Source of the DNA: JAJCYL01 sp040222875
Lineage (GTDB): Bacteria; Bacteroidota; Bacteroidia; Cytophagales; Cyclobacteriaceae
Direction: 5' to 3'
NCBI GenBank assembly: GCA_040222875.1
Contig: JAVKCG010000008.1
Span: 186,001 to 250,000, forward strand
Length of the DNA: 64,000 nucleotides
Of this stretch, positions 51,537 to 60,014 are shown in pieces. Position 1 is the first letter of the stretch. Each line of letters starts with the position of its first letter. The notes under the pieces are model-generated. The model was not told the DNA's origin. It did no database searches and saw only the letters and a program-made list of their open reading frames with translations. A program made the position numbers and the translations under genes.

Positions 51537-52727
51537 TTAACCCAAAAAAGAAATCAATACCCCTGCGGCAACAGCGGAACCAATCACCCCTGAAATGTTG
51601 CTAGCCATGGCATATTGAAGCAGGTGGTTGCTGGGGTCATGCTTGATGGCGATTTCATTTGCCACCCTTGAAGCCATGGGCACTGCACTTAAACCTGTAG
51701 CACCAATTAGTGGGTTGATTTTCTTTTTGGCAAAGAGGTTATAAAGCTTTACAGCAAAAATTCCGCCGGCTATGGAGATAGCAAAAGCAATAAATCCTCC
51801 TACAATGATTAAGATGGTTTCCTGATTCAGAAAGGCGTAGGCGGTCATGGTTGCTCCAACGGAGAGGCCAAGAAAAATAGTGGCTGCATTCATAATTGCG
51901 CCTGAAGCGGCATCATAAAGCCGACCAGTGATGGCACCAATTTCTTTAACAAGATTACCAAACATGAGCATACCCAATAGGGGCACCGACGAGGGCACTA
52001 AAATGCCTACCACAGAACCAACCACTATTGGAAACATGATTTTCAAAGCTTGCAAATTCTTAACTGGACGGGAACTAGGATATAACTTATCCTGCTTTTT
52101 CATATTTATTTGAAGTTCCTTTTTGGTTATAGTAAACCGCACAACAAAAGGAATGATCACTGGTACAAGGGCCATATAAGAGTATGCTGCAATTGCTATA
52201 GGCCCTAGAAGGTGCGGAGCAAGTTTAATGGTAGTATAAATTGCAGTTGGACCATCAGCACCTCCGATAATACCGAGGGCAGCGGCTTCTTTCATGGTAA
52301 AGCCAATGGCTACGGCTGAGATCAGCACTGAGAAAATCCCGATCTGTGCTGCAGCACCAAAAAAGGCCAACCGAAGATTTCTGAGCATTGGCCCAAAGTC
52401 AGTTAGTGCACCTACACCCATGAAAATAATAGGGGGCAGGAAGCCAGTTTTGATTACGGCGTAATAAACGAAGTTCATAATGCCATGCTTTCTGGCTATT
52501 TCAAGCAACTCCATTTCTTCGGGAACTTTCACTACCCCCATTTGGCCTCCGGGGAAATTTGCTAAAAGCATCCCAAAAGCAATTGGCACCAAAAGCAACG
52601 GTTCATACTGCTTAACAATACCCAAATAAAGCATTACACCAGCGATGGCCAACATCAGCAATGACTCCGGGTTGGCGATAATATCGCCGATGGCGGTCAT
52701 TTGGTAAATTCTTTCGAGTAGTTCCAT
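51537..52727 (-). CDS. oadB: Sodium-pumping oxaloacetate decarboxylase, beta subunit
   Basis: OadB is the membrane subunit that couples decarboxylation of carboxybiotin to sodium export. The 396-residue protein has about nine to ten helices, the conserved GGADGPTAIYTTIKLAPHLL with the functional Asp, LLMFGNLVKEIGAITGRLYD and LGLSVGATMTAYAFLNQETI. The order on the strand is oadG-oadA-oadB, separated from oadA by a 90-base gap that holds a long inverted repeat. Such genes in aerobic marine-type bacteria may balance sodium gradients or anaplerosis. Confidence 0.92.
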   Translation of the reverse strand: MELLERIYQMTAIGDIIANPESLLMLAIAGVMLYLGIVKQYEPLLLVPIAFGMLLANFPGGQMGVVKVPEEMELLEIARKHGIMNFVYYAVIKTGFLPPIIFMGVGALTDFGPMLRNLRLAFFGAAAQIGIFSVLISAVAIGFTMKEAAALGIIGGADGPTAIYTTIKLAPHLLGPIAIAAYSYMALVPVIIPFVVRFTITKKELQINMKKQDKLYPSSRPVKNLQALKIMFPIVVGSVVGILVPSSVPLLGMLMFGNLVKEIGAITGRLYDAASGAIMNAATIFLGLSVGATMTAYAFLNQETILIIVGGFIAFAISIAGGIFAVKLYNLFAKKKINPLIGATGLSAVPMASRVANEIAIKHDPSNHLLQYAMASNISGVIGSAVAAGVLISFLG

Positions 52728-52735
52728 TTTAGAAT

Positions 52736-52812
52736 AGACAAAAGATTAAAGATGAAAGAATAAAGACTTTATCTATTCCAGTCTTTTGTCTTTGATCTTT
52801 AATCTTTTATCT
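52736..52812. repeat. 33-bp imperfect inverted repeat between oadA and oadB
   Basis: Left arm 52736-52768 and the reverse complement of right arm 52780-52812 agree at 29 of 33 positions, with an 11-base loop TTATCTATTCC. The arms are built of A-G-rich units (AGACAAAAGATTAAAGATG on the left). On RNA this gives a long, mostly A-U stem. It fills nearly the whole oadA-oadB gap, so it could attenuate or process the transcript, or be a small dispersed repeat. Confidence 0.75.
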
Positions 52813-52817
52813 AATTA

Positions 52818-54695
52818 TTAATTCAACTTAAACAGTACATCATCATCTAACACTTCCTCACCATCTGAGAAACAAACCTCCGCAACAGTTCCACTTTGAT
52901 CAGCTTTGACGGCATTGATCACTTTCATTGCTTCGATGTAGCAAATGACATCTCCTTCTTTCACCTGATCCCCTACCTTGAGTGGAGTTTCTGATGATTC
53001 TTTGGTGAAATAGGCTTTGCCCTCCAGTGGTGCCACCAATTCTTTCATAACTCCATTTGTGGCCGGAGCTGGTGCAGGTTTGTCAAATTCGGCCGATGGT
53101 GATTCAGCCGGTTGGCCATCATAAGAAATGGAGACTCGATAAGTTTCGCCATTCACATCTATGTTTAATGACTTTGGAGCATACGAACCATCTTTTGGTG
53201 CAGAGGCTGATGAACTTTGTGCTGGCTTTGACTTATCAGCTTTTTTCTTAGCTAAATCAGCCTCAAATTTCTCTTTGGCTTTGCCTGATTTATACTCTAG
53301 ATATTGGGCTGTGTGCATTGCATATTCCAACAATTCTTCGTCATCCTGACCATGATCCCAGCCTTTCTCATCCATTTCCTTGCGGTATTTATCAAGCACA
53401 TCGGGATAAAGATCCTGTGGGTCGCCTTCAAAGAATTCACGACCATCTGTATCCGCCAGTTTTTTAAGGTCTTCTGAAATTGAACCAGGAACCCGGCCTG
53501 ATTTGCCAAGCATCATGTCCCAGGTATTATCATCAAGCAACGACCAACGCTCCTTGCCTTTCATCATCTGCATCACATTCACCAGGGCCGCATTTTTCAC
53601 ATACTGACTAAAAGGTGTCACCAATGGTGGATTACCCATCATCGGCCATACGGTTTCAACTTCATTGAAAAGGGCAACCAAAAGTTCGTCTTGGGTAACC
53701 TTTGGTTTGTTATTTTTTACCATCCATTTATTGAGGCTGGCAAGATTGTTCTCCAGATCGGCCATCAAGCTGCCCATCATACCTCCTGGAAGGCCTGGGC
53801 CAATTAATAAAGAATTCATCATCCTGTTTTTCGGATTGATATAATAACCAAGGAAATCATCTATGAATTCTTGTGTTAGAGACCTGGCTTGCATATAGGC
53901 CTTCATGTTTACATCAGGCACTGAATAGCCTGCATCCTTAAGCATCGCATGTATGGTCAAAAGATCGGCATGCACAGTACCCCATGAAAGTGGCTCAATG
54001 GCAACATCCACGATTTCAGCTCCTGCTCTTACTGCTTCTAATGATGAAGTCACAGAGAAGCCAGGCCCGGAATGACCATGGTACTGCACCAATATGTCTT
54101 TATTGATAGCCTTAATTCCTTCCACAATTTTACCAACTGAGACAGGCCTGCCAATTCCTGCCATGTCTTTTATGGCAATTTCCTGGGCACCCATGTCAAT
54201 AAGTTCACCCGCCATATTCACAAAGTAGTCTACAGTGTGAATATCAGAATATGTGATACATAGTGCAGCCTGCGATATCATGCCTCCTTTCTTGGCGTAT
54301 TCAATTGAAAGTTTGAGGTTTCTTGTATCATTCAATCCATCAAACGACCTTGAAATATCAGTGCCCTGAATTTTCTTCACTTTAAACATCAGTTCCCTTA
54401 CATCCTTCGGCACCGGGAACATTCTCAGGGCATTCAGGCCACGCTCAAGCATTTGAGTTTGGATACCAACGTCATTAAACGGTTGCGTCCATTCCCTGAC
54501 AGATTTATTCGGGTTCTCCCCATATAATAAGTTGATTTGCTCAAAGCCTCCACCGTTGGTTTCTACCCTTGTGAAGCAGCCCATGTCCACAATTGGCTCA
54601 GCTACTCTTGTGAGTTGGTCCACCCGAGGCATATACTTGCCGGAGGACTGCCACATGTCACGATAAACCAGGCATAATCCTATATCTCTTCCCAT
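52818..54695 (-). CDS. oadA: Oxaloacetate decarboxylase alpha subunit with biotinyl domain
   Basis: A 625-residue fusion of a carboxyltransferase TIM-barrel (about 1-300), a conserved PYC/OADA middle domain (about 300-480), an Ala/Pro/Ser-rich linker and a C-terminal biotinyl domain with the lysine in YIEAMKVINAVKADQSGTVA. It transfers CO2 from oxaloacetate to biotin. The N-terminus reads LCLVYRDMWQSSGKYMPRVD, where classical members have an L-R-D-G-H-Q-S-type start; the Arg-Asp pair is retained but the surroundings are the Bacteroidota variant. YHGHSGPGFSVTSSLEAVRA carries the metal-binding His pair. oadG is 10 bases upstream. Confidence 0.92.
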   Translation of the reverse strand: MGRDIGLCLVYRDMWQSSGKYMPRVDQLTRVAEPIVDMGCFTRVETNGGGFEQINLLYGENPNKSVREWTQPFNDVGIQTQMLERGLNALRMFPVPKDVRELMFKVKKIQGTDISRSFDGLNDTRNLKLSIEYAKKGGMISQAALCITYSDIHTVDYFVNMAGELIDMGAQEIAIKDMAGIGRPVSVGKIVEGIKAINKDILVQYHGHSGPGFSVTSSLEAVRAGAEIVDVAIEPLSWGTVHADLLTIHAMLKDAGYSVPDVNMKAYMQARSLTQEFIDDFLGYYINPKNRMMNSLLIGPGLPGGMMGSLMADLENNLASLNKWMVKNNKPKVTQDELLVALFNEVETVWPMMGNPPLVTPFSQYVKNAALVNVMQMMKGKERWSLLDDNTWDMMLGKSGRVPGSISEDLKKLADTDGREFFEGDPQDLYPDVLDKYRKEMDEKGWDHGQDDEELLEYAMHTAQYLEYKSGKAKEKFEADLAKKKADKSKPAQSSSASAPKDGSYAPKSLNIDVNGETYRVSISYDGQPAESPSAEFDKPAPAPATNGVMKELVAPLEGKAYFTKESSETPLKVGDQVKEGDVICYIEAMKVINAVKADQSGTVAEVCFSDGEEVLDDDVLFKLN

Positions 54696-54705
54696 TACTG
54701 ATTGT

Positions 54706-54966
54706 TTAATCGATTTTTTCTATTCTGGTGATTTTACCTTTTCCCTGAGTGAATATCTCAACAGCGGAGGTAATTGCGGCGAGTTTCTTTGGGTTGATGG
54801 CCCCAGAGGTAGTACGCTTGACCTCTTGAACCACTTTCTCAGGAACAAACTTGTTCACGAAGATTGTAAGGCCATTACCGACTACCACAACAAGAGTTAA
54901 AACAACAAACACAGTTATCATTCCAACACCCATCAGCATTAAAGCTGTATTTATACTTTCACTCAT
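54706..54966 (-). CDS. oadG: OadG-type small membrane subunit
   Basis: An 86-residue protein with one N-terminal transmembrane helix (ALMLMGVGMITVFVVLTLVV, about residues 8-27) and a basic C-terminal tail. This is the layout of the gamma subunit (OadG/MmdD) that holds the alpha and beta subunits together and carries metal at its C-terminus. It heads the oadG-oadA-oadB run, 10 bases before oadA. The family is short and weakly conserved, so position is the strongest evidence. Confidence 0.85.
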   Translation of the reverse strand: MSESINTALMLMGVGMITVFVVLTLVVVVGNGLTIFVNKFVPEKVVQEVKRTTSGAINPKKLAAITSAVEIFTQGKGKITRIEKID

Positions 54967-55097
54967 TTTAGATTAATATCAAAAGCTGAAATTAAGGCTA
55001 AAATGGGGTTTAGAAAAAGGAAATGGGTCTGGTTGTCGGTCTAATGATTTGAGTGGTTAACAGAAGATGATCAATCTAAAATGCTCTTTGCGCAAAG

Positions 55098-55130
55098 CAA
55101 AAAATAGAAATAATGCTTTTTCGAAAGAGC
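55098..55130 (-). terminator. Putative terminator of the TonB-receptor/TPR unit
   Basis: Minus-strand GCTCTTT-CG-AAAAAGC (55130-55115, one C-A mismatch) is followed by ATTATTTCTATTTTTT. It lies just after the TPR stop (55136). A second 12-bp palindrome, CTTTGCGCAAAG, follows at 55086-55097. The stem is weak, so it is only a candidate. Confidence 0.45.
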
Positions 55131-55135
55131 AGAAA

Positions 55136-55933
55136 TTACAAACAATAAGCGTCTAATTCTTGCTGCACTTCTGAATAACCTAACTCCAATGCCATCTTTA
55201 AATCTTTGCATCCCTGTTCTATAAATCCAAGCTCTATATTAGATAAACCTCTATAATAATATGGGTAGGAAAAAGTTGAATCCAATTCAATAGACTTTCT
55301 TAGGTTGACTAATGCAGGATCAAATTGAGAAACTGCGTATTGACTCAAACCGAAATGATAAAAGCTTTCACTGGTGTTTACAAAATCCGCACTCAATTCG
55401 AAATCCTTTAGTGCTGATTTAAATTGTTCAGTTTCCATGAATGCACACCCTCTCAAATAGAAGTAGTCTAAAACAGTATCTTCCATGAACTTTATTGCAT
55501 ATTCAAAATCAACTAGAGCATCAGAAGCATCACCTCTTTTTAGATTATAGTTACCTCGCATATAATATGGTATGGAGCTTCGTGGGCTTAAATCTACAGC
55601 CTTTGTTACATCATCAATTGCTCCTGTTGAGTCACTCATTTCAGCTTTTATCAAGCTTCTAAGGAGAAAAGAATAGTGATCTGTGGAATCTAATCTTACC
55701 ATTTCATTGCAAACCAGCATAGCAGAATCATATAAGCTAGAATCATAATATGTAACTGCGATCTGTTCTAACGAATCGAGTTTTGATCGAATAACTTCAA
55801 TTTTTTCTTTCTTCATTGCAGTCTCTACCCTATCAATTTCATTAAAAACAAAGGCGAAGAGAATGGTTATAATCGTCAGAACTCCTCCAACAACAAGTGA
55901 GACTGTTAGTATTATTACGTCCTTCTTTTTCAT
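55136..55933 (-). CDS. Membrane-anchored TPR protein
   Basis: A 265-residue protein with an N-terminal transmembrane anchor (VIILTVSLVVGGVLTIITIL, about residues 5-24) and a C-terminal array of at least five tetratricopeptide repeats, for example LYDSAMLVCNEMVRLDSTDH, YYMRGNYNLKRGDASDALVD, YLRGCAFMETEQFKSALKDF, YHFGLSQYAVSQFDPALVNL and YYYRGLSNIELGFIEQGCKD. The TPRs should face the periplasm. Its start overlaps the TonB receptor stop by 4 bases, so it is translationally coupled and may serve that transport system. Confidence 0.85.
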   Translation of the reverse strand: MKKKDVIILTVSLVVGGVLTIITILFAFVFNEIDRVETAMKKEKIEVIRSKLDSLEQIAVTYYDSSLYDSAMLVCNEMVRLDSTDHYSFLLRSLIKAEMSDSTGAIDDVTKAVDLSPRSSIPYYMRGNYNLKRGDASDALVDFEYAIKFMEDTVLDYFYLRGCAFMETEQFKSALKDFELSADFVNTSESFYHFGLSQYAVSQFDPALVNLRKSIELDSTFSYPYYYRGLSNIELGFIEQGCKDLKMALELGYSEVQQELDAYCL

Positions 55934-58179
55934 TTCAAATAATAATCAAACCTCAAACCCCAATACCAATTCCTATCCTGGCCTGGATAAAAATACCGCC
56001 TTCCGAAATTGGGATTAATGAGAACTTGTGAAGCGTATGCCTCATCAAATAGATTGTTGATACCTCCATAAAAGTCAAAACCAAACCTGCCAATTGATTT
56101 TTGATATCCAAGTTTCAGATTAACAACCTGAAAAGCCTCCGAAAAAACTGAATTGTCATCCAGGATTGGAATTTCATCAACAAAGCGATAATTGAGATTA
56201 CCATAGAGGCCTGCGGATGTTGTAAGATCCAGAATCCCGTTGAATGTGTTTTTTGGCGTTCCTGTTAATTGGTTACCAGAAAAATCATTGCCTTCATCGA
56301 TGAACGAATTAAATTCATAGTCAGCTAAAGAGTAGTTGACATGGGCATTCAAATTTCTGATGAACCCTTTTGCTCTTTCTATCAACTTATAACCAAATGC
56401 CAGTTCTAGTCCGTTTTGGGTGGTTTTTCCAGCATTTACACCTAACAATTGGTCTTCAGCTATCCTTCGGGATACCAGCAAATTTCTGATCCGCATGGTG
56501 TAAATGCTAACGTCATAAGAAAGCCGACTATTCAACAGACTGCCCCGGCTTCCTATCTCATAATTATACCCCGCTTCAGGTTGAATGTCAGGGTTAATAA
56601 AACCCCGGGAGTCCCTTGTTTCCTCAAAAGTTGGGGTGCCAAATCCGTGACTGATGCTGAAATGAAGTGCGGCATTTTGGTTCAGCTTGTAGTTGACACC
56701 CAACCTAGGGGAGGCTATCCAATCATATTTCACTTCGCCTGATTGATCGCCATCCTGCCTGAACAAATCTTCAAAGCTGTATTCGGTTTTGTTGAGGTTA
56801 GCGCCAGCCACAACAGCCAATCGGTCATTAAACTGCCAATCGCCTTGCAAAAAGTAATTCTGGTACTGTCGTTTTATATCATCATGGCTTTCAATAAATA
56901 CTGGTAAATCGGGAATACTGTCGTTGTTATGGGTACTGGCAATCAGCTTGTCGCTGAACATTTCAGTCCCAAAAGTTACGATGGGAAGCGCCTTAGATTC
57001 GCCGAGGTTATATTGATATTTAAACCTCACTCCATAGGCATTGCTATTTTCTTTCAAAATGTCAAAAGGCCGCACTTCATTTGCATTTCTGAAACTGGTG
57101 AAGACACTGTAAGCTACATTGAACCGCTCTGAAATCCTGTGGTTGAATGCAAAACCAATATTCCCTTTTTCATAATCTTCATGGCCTTGGGCATTCAACC
57201 AATTGGTGGCAGCTGCTCTTCTATTTTCTGCAAAAGTTGAGCTGTCAATTGAACTCGGAATGAAGGCTTTCAAATCAATGAAATTGAATAAAAATGACAG
57301 CGATGTTTTTTCAGTCAAATCAAACTGCCCAATAATCGCCCCCGATTCCCGATCATATTCATTGTTTTGTCTGAAGCCGTCATTTTCGGTCTTCGAAGCC
57401 CAGAATTTCAAAACACCATTTTCAAGACCGAGGTCAAAAGCGCTGTTATTTCTAAAAAGGCCGAAGCTGCCAATTTGAGTATCGGTGGTTATCCGGCTAA
57501 TGCCAAATTCCGGTCTAGCGGTTTTTAGATGGATGGTGCCCCCCAAAGCTGCTCCATATTCACTGGAAGAAGGCCCTTTCACAATTTCAACCCTGTCAAT
57601 AAGGCTCATGTCGATATCTTCCAGAGAGGTTTCGCCATCGCCTGTGGTCAATGGGATCTCATTGATATAACCTTTTACGCGGTTGGTGGAAAACCTTGAC
57701 CTTGACCCTATGCCCCTGATAGTGATGCGATTCGTATTCAAAGCACCTGAATGCATGTATACGCCAGGTATGCGGTTGACGGCATCTGTAAAAATTAAAT
57801 CCTGGCTGCGGTTTAAATCTTTTTTGGAGATTACGGCAGTAGGCCCTGGTGTATCCAACAGTTTTCTATTCGCATGATAAGCCGTAATTGTCACTTCCTG
57901 GAGGTTGAAGTTGCCTGCTTCAAGGCTTATGGTCATGGCCTCATCCCCAATTTCAACTCGCTTTGACTGGTACCCAACATGGGAAATTGTCACATTGGAT
58001 GCCTGATCTATCTCAACTTGTCCCTTGTTACCTGAAATTTTCACTTCACCATTTTCGAATTGAATGCTTGCTCCAGATAAAGGGCTTCCGTTTGACGAAT
58101 CAGTTATTGTGATGACTGTTTGCGTCCAGGCAGTTTGAACAATTGCAAGTAAAAAGGTGACTAAAGCAGTTTTTAGCAT
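55930..58179 (-). CDS. TonB-dependent receptor
   Basis: A 749-residue outer-membrane receptor. A signal peptide (MLKTALVTFLLAIVQTAWTQ) is followed by a carboxypeptidase-like beta-sandwich domain (about 20-95; DSSNGSPLSGASIQFENGEV), a plug domain (TPGPTAVISKKDLNRSQDLI; NRIPGVYMHSGALNTNRITI; IDRVEIVKGPSSSEYGAALG) and a 22-strand barrel ending in a typical terminal segment (DRNWYWGLRFDYYLK, aromatic last residues). The ligand is uncertain; barrel-type similarity is to siderophore or metal-organic receptors rather than SusC. It is coupled by 4 bases to the downstream TPR gene and divergent from the acetyltransferase. Confidence 0.9.
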   Translation of the reverse strand: MLKTALVTFLLAIVQTAWTQTVITITDSSNGSPLSGASIQFENGEVKISGNKGQVEIDQASNVTISHVGYQSKRVEIGDEAMTISLEAGNFNLQEVTITAYHANRKLLDTPGPTAVISKKDLNRSQDLIFTDAVNRIPGVYMHSGALNTNRITIRGIGSRSRFSTNRVKGYINEIPLTTGDGETSLEDIDMSLIDRVEIVKGPSSSEYGAALGGTIHLKTARPEFGISRITTDTQIGSFGLFRNNSAFDLGLENGVLKFWASKTENDGFRQNNEYDRESGAIIGQFDLTEKTSLSFLFNFIDLKAFIPSSIDSSTFAENRRAAATNWLNAQGHEDYEKGNIGFAFNHRISERFNVAYSVFTSFRNANEVRPFDILKENSNAYGVRFKYQYNLGESKALPIVTFGTEMFSDKLIASTHNNDSIPDLPVFIESHDDIKRQYQNYFLQGDWQFNDRLAVVAGANLNKTEYSFEDLFRQDGDQSGEVKYDWIASPRLGVNYKLNQNAALHFSISHGFGTPTFEETRDSRGFINPDIQPEAGYNYEIGSRGSLLNSRLSYDVSIYTMRIRNLLVSRRIAEDQLLGVNAGKTTQNGLELAFGYKLIERAKGFIRNLNAHVNYSLADYEFNSFIDEGNDFSGNQLTGTPKNTFNGILDLTTSAGLYGNLNYRFVDEIPILDDNSVFSEAFQVVNLKLGYQKSIGRFGFDFYGGINNLFDEAYASQVLINPNFGRRYFYPGQDRNWYWGLRFDYYLK

Positions 58180-58224
58180 TTGATCTTAAACAGGGATTGT
58201 GGTGTTGAGGTTTGGGCTTTCTAT

Positions 58225-58258
58225 CAAAATTATGGCGACTGCCCTTATCTTGCAGCAA
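58225..58258 (-). promoter_or_regulatory. Candidate promoter of the TonB receptor
   Basis: Minus-strand TTG (58258-58256), a 23-base spacer and TAATTTTG (58232-58225), an exact -7 match. It lies about 45 bases upstream of the receptor ATG at 58179. The spacer is long, so confidence is limited. Confidence 0.35.
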
Positions 58259-58259
58259 T

Positions 58260-59426
58260 ATGCAAATAATTGAAGTAAAGGATAAAAAACATCGCAAGGC
58301 GTTCATCCAGGTAGCTGTTGAATTATATCAGGATCATCCTGTTTGGATCAGGCCTTTAAACAAAGACATTGCGGATTTTTTTAATCCTAAAACCAATAAA
58401 ACATTTAATTACGGAGAGTGCACCAGTTGGATTTTAATAGGTGATTCCGGTAAGTTGGTTGGACGGATTGCAGCTTTTGTGAATGAAAAAACTGCCACCA
58501 AAGACAACGATCAGCCCACCGGGGGCATCGGGTTATTCGAATGCGCCAATGATCAGGATGCTGCTAATCTCCTTTTTGATACCTCAATTTCATGGTTGAA
58601 ACAAAAAGGAATGGAGGCCGTGGATGGCCCCATCAATTTTGGAGAGCGGGACCGCTGGTGGGGGTTGTTGGTGGATGGCTTTGAAAAAGAACCGAACTAC
58701 CAGTGCAACTACAACCATGAGTACTATCAGCAACTTTTTGAGAATTATGGCTTTCAAGTCTACTATCAGGGCTTCACATTCATTAGGAATACGTTCGACC
58801 CGTTTCATCCGCGGGTGATGCAGAAAGCTGAAATCCTGAACCAGGATGAAGACTACCACTTTGAACACCTGAAACTAAAAAACCTCAAAAAATATGGTGA
58901 GGATTTCAGGATAGCCTATAACAATGCATGGGCCAGCCGTGAAGGAACCGCCGAACTGACCAGTGAACAGGCTGCTGCCATCATGAATAAGATGAAACCT
59001 ATTATTGATGAGAAAATCATTTGGTTTGCCTACTACAAGGGTGACCCTGTCGCATTCTACATCAACCTGCCTGAGGTTAACCAAATATTTAAGCATGTAA
59101 ATGGCAAGCTGGACTGGAAAGGCAAGCTGATTTTTCTTTACCATAAACTGCGAAAGACCAACAAAAAAATGATGGGACTGGTGTTTGGCGTTGCACCCGA
59201 ACACCAGGGTAAGGGATTGGACGGGGCATTGGTGATGGCCACCGCCCAAATGGTGCAAAAAGACTACCGCCGCTACCCGGTATTAGAAATGAATTGGATT
59301 CAGGACGTAAACCGCAAAATGATCATTGTGGTGAAGCAGGTTGGCGCTGAAGTAGGCAAGACCCACAATACTTATCGGAAGCTATTTGATGAGACTAAGG
59401 AGTTTAAAAGGTTGCCTTTTAAGTGA
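58260..59426 (+). CDS. GNAT-like N-acetyltransferase family protein
   Basis: A 388-residue soluble protein starting at MQIIEVKDKKHRKAFIQVAV. The ATG at 58260 is chosen over a TTG 16 codons upstream. The C-terminal third shows a GNAT-like acetyl-CoA loop (LVFGVAPEHQGKGLDGALVM, with Q/R-x-x-G-x-G/A spacing), and the N-terminal part ELYQDHPVWIRPLNKDIADF is typical of a widespread bacterial family annotated as GNAT-like without known substrate. The block GPINFGERDRWWGLLVDGFE is strongly conserved-looking. It is followed 7 bases later by a lipoprotein gene. Confidence 0.78.
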   Translation: MQIIEVKDKKHRKAFIQVAVELYQDHPVWIRPLNKDIADFFNPKTNKTFNYGECTSWILIGDSGKLVGRIAAFVNEKTATKDNDQPTGGIGLFECANDQDAANLLFDTSISWLKQKGMEAVDGPINFGERDRWWGLLVDGFEKEPNYQCNYNHEYYQQLFENYGFQVYYQGFTFIRNTFDPFHPRVMQKAEILNQDEDYHFEHLKLKNLKKYGEDFRIAYNNAWASREGTAELTSEQAAAIMNKMKPIIDEKIIWFAYYKGDPVAFYINLPEVNQIFKHVNGKLDWKGKLIFLYHKLRKTNKKMMGLVFGVAPEHQGKGLDGALVMATAQMVQKDYRRYPVLEMNWIQDVNRKMIIVVKQVGAEVGKTHNTYRKLFDETKEFKRLPFK

Positions 59427-59433
59427 TGGCAAA

Positions 59434-59889
59434 ATGAAAAAACTTGTTTCACTGATGTTGTTAATAGTGTCATTGGTTGCTTGCACTCAAAAACCTGAAA
59501 ATAAATTGATTGAAATAGCAGATACCATTTATGCTTCCAATATTAAATCAAATCAATGGTATAAGAAATTAACAATTCACATTACTGACACAATCGGTCA
59601 ACACATTCGATTTAGTCGAGATAAGCAGAATGTTTTTCAACTGAAAATCCCGGGATTTATGCGCTATCCTATTTTTCTATCAAAACCAAAGGGGGTTAGA
59701 ATCTTAAAATCGGACTCAATCAGCGGGGTATTTTCTATCGTTCCTTTAGATACCCTATTTGAATTTGAGGTCTGGCAGGATTATGGTGAGGACAATGTTG
59801 TTATTAAAAATAAAGTGGGCGGCGAATTTCATGTTATTCAACAAAATGGGCCGACGAAAATTGGCGGACTAGTACTACCTGCCAATTAA
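59434..59889 (+). CDS. Hypothetical lipoprotein
   Basis: A 151-residue protein whose N-terminus MKKLVSLMLLIVSLVACTQK is a classical lipoprotein signal with lipobox L-V-A-C. The ATG at 59434 is chosen; a longer frame overlaps the preceding gene. The mature part, with IADTIYASNIKSNQWYKKLT and WQDYGEDNVVIKNKVGGEFH, suggests a small beta-rich domain. No family recognised. It follows the GNAT gene by 7 bases and is likely co-transcribed. Confidence 0.68.
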   Translation: MKKLVSLMLLIVSLVACTQKPENKLIEIADTIYASNIKSNQWYKKLTIHITDTIGQHIRFSRDKQNVFQLKIPGFMRYPIFLSKPKGVRILKSDSISGVFSIVPLDTLFEFEVWQDYGEDNVVIKNKVGGEFHVIQQNGPTKIGGLVLPAN

Positions 59890-60014
59890 TCATTAGTTAT
59901 CAAACATTCTCTTCTCCTCATCTTCCCAGCCGGGATGCCAAACTTCATTTTAAATCGGCGGACAAAGAGAGTAGCCTTGAAAACGTCAGCGGCAATATTT
60001 ATTTTGAGGGCGAT

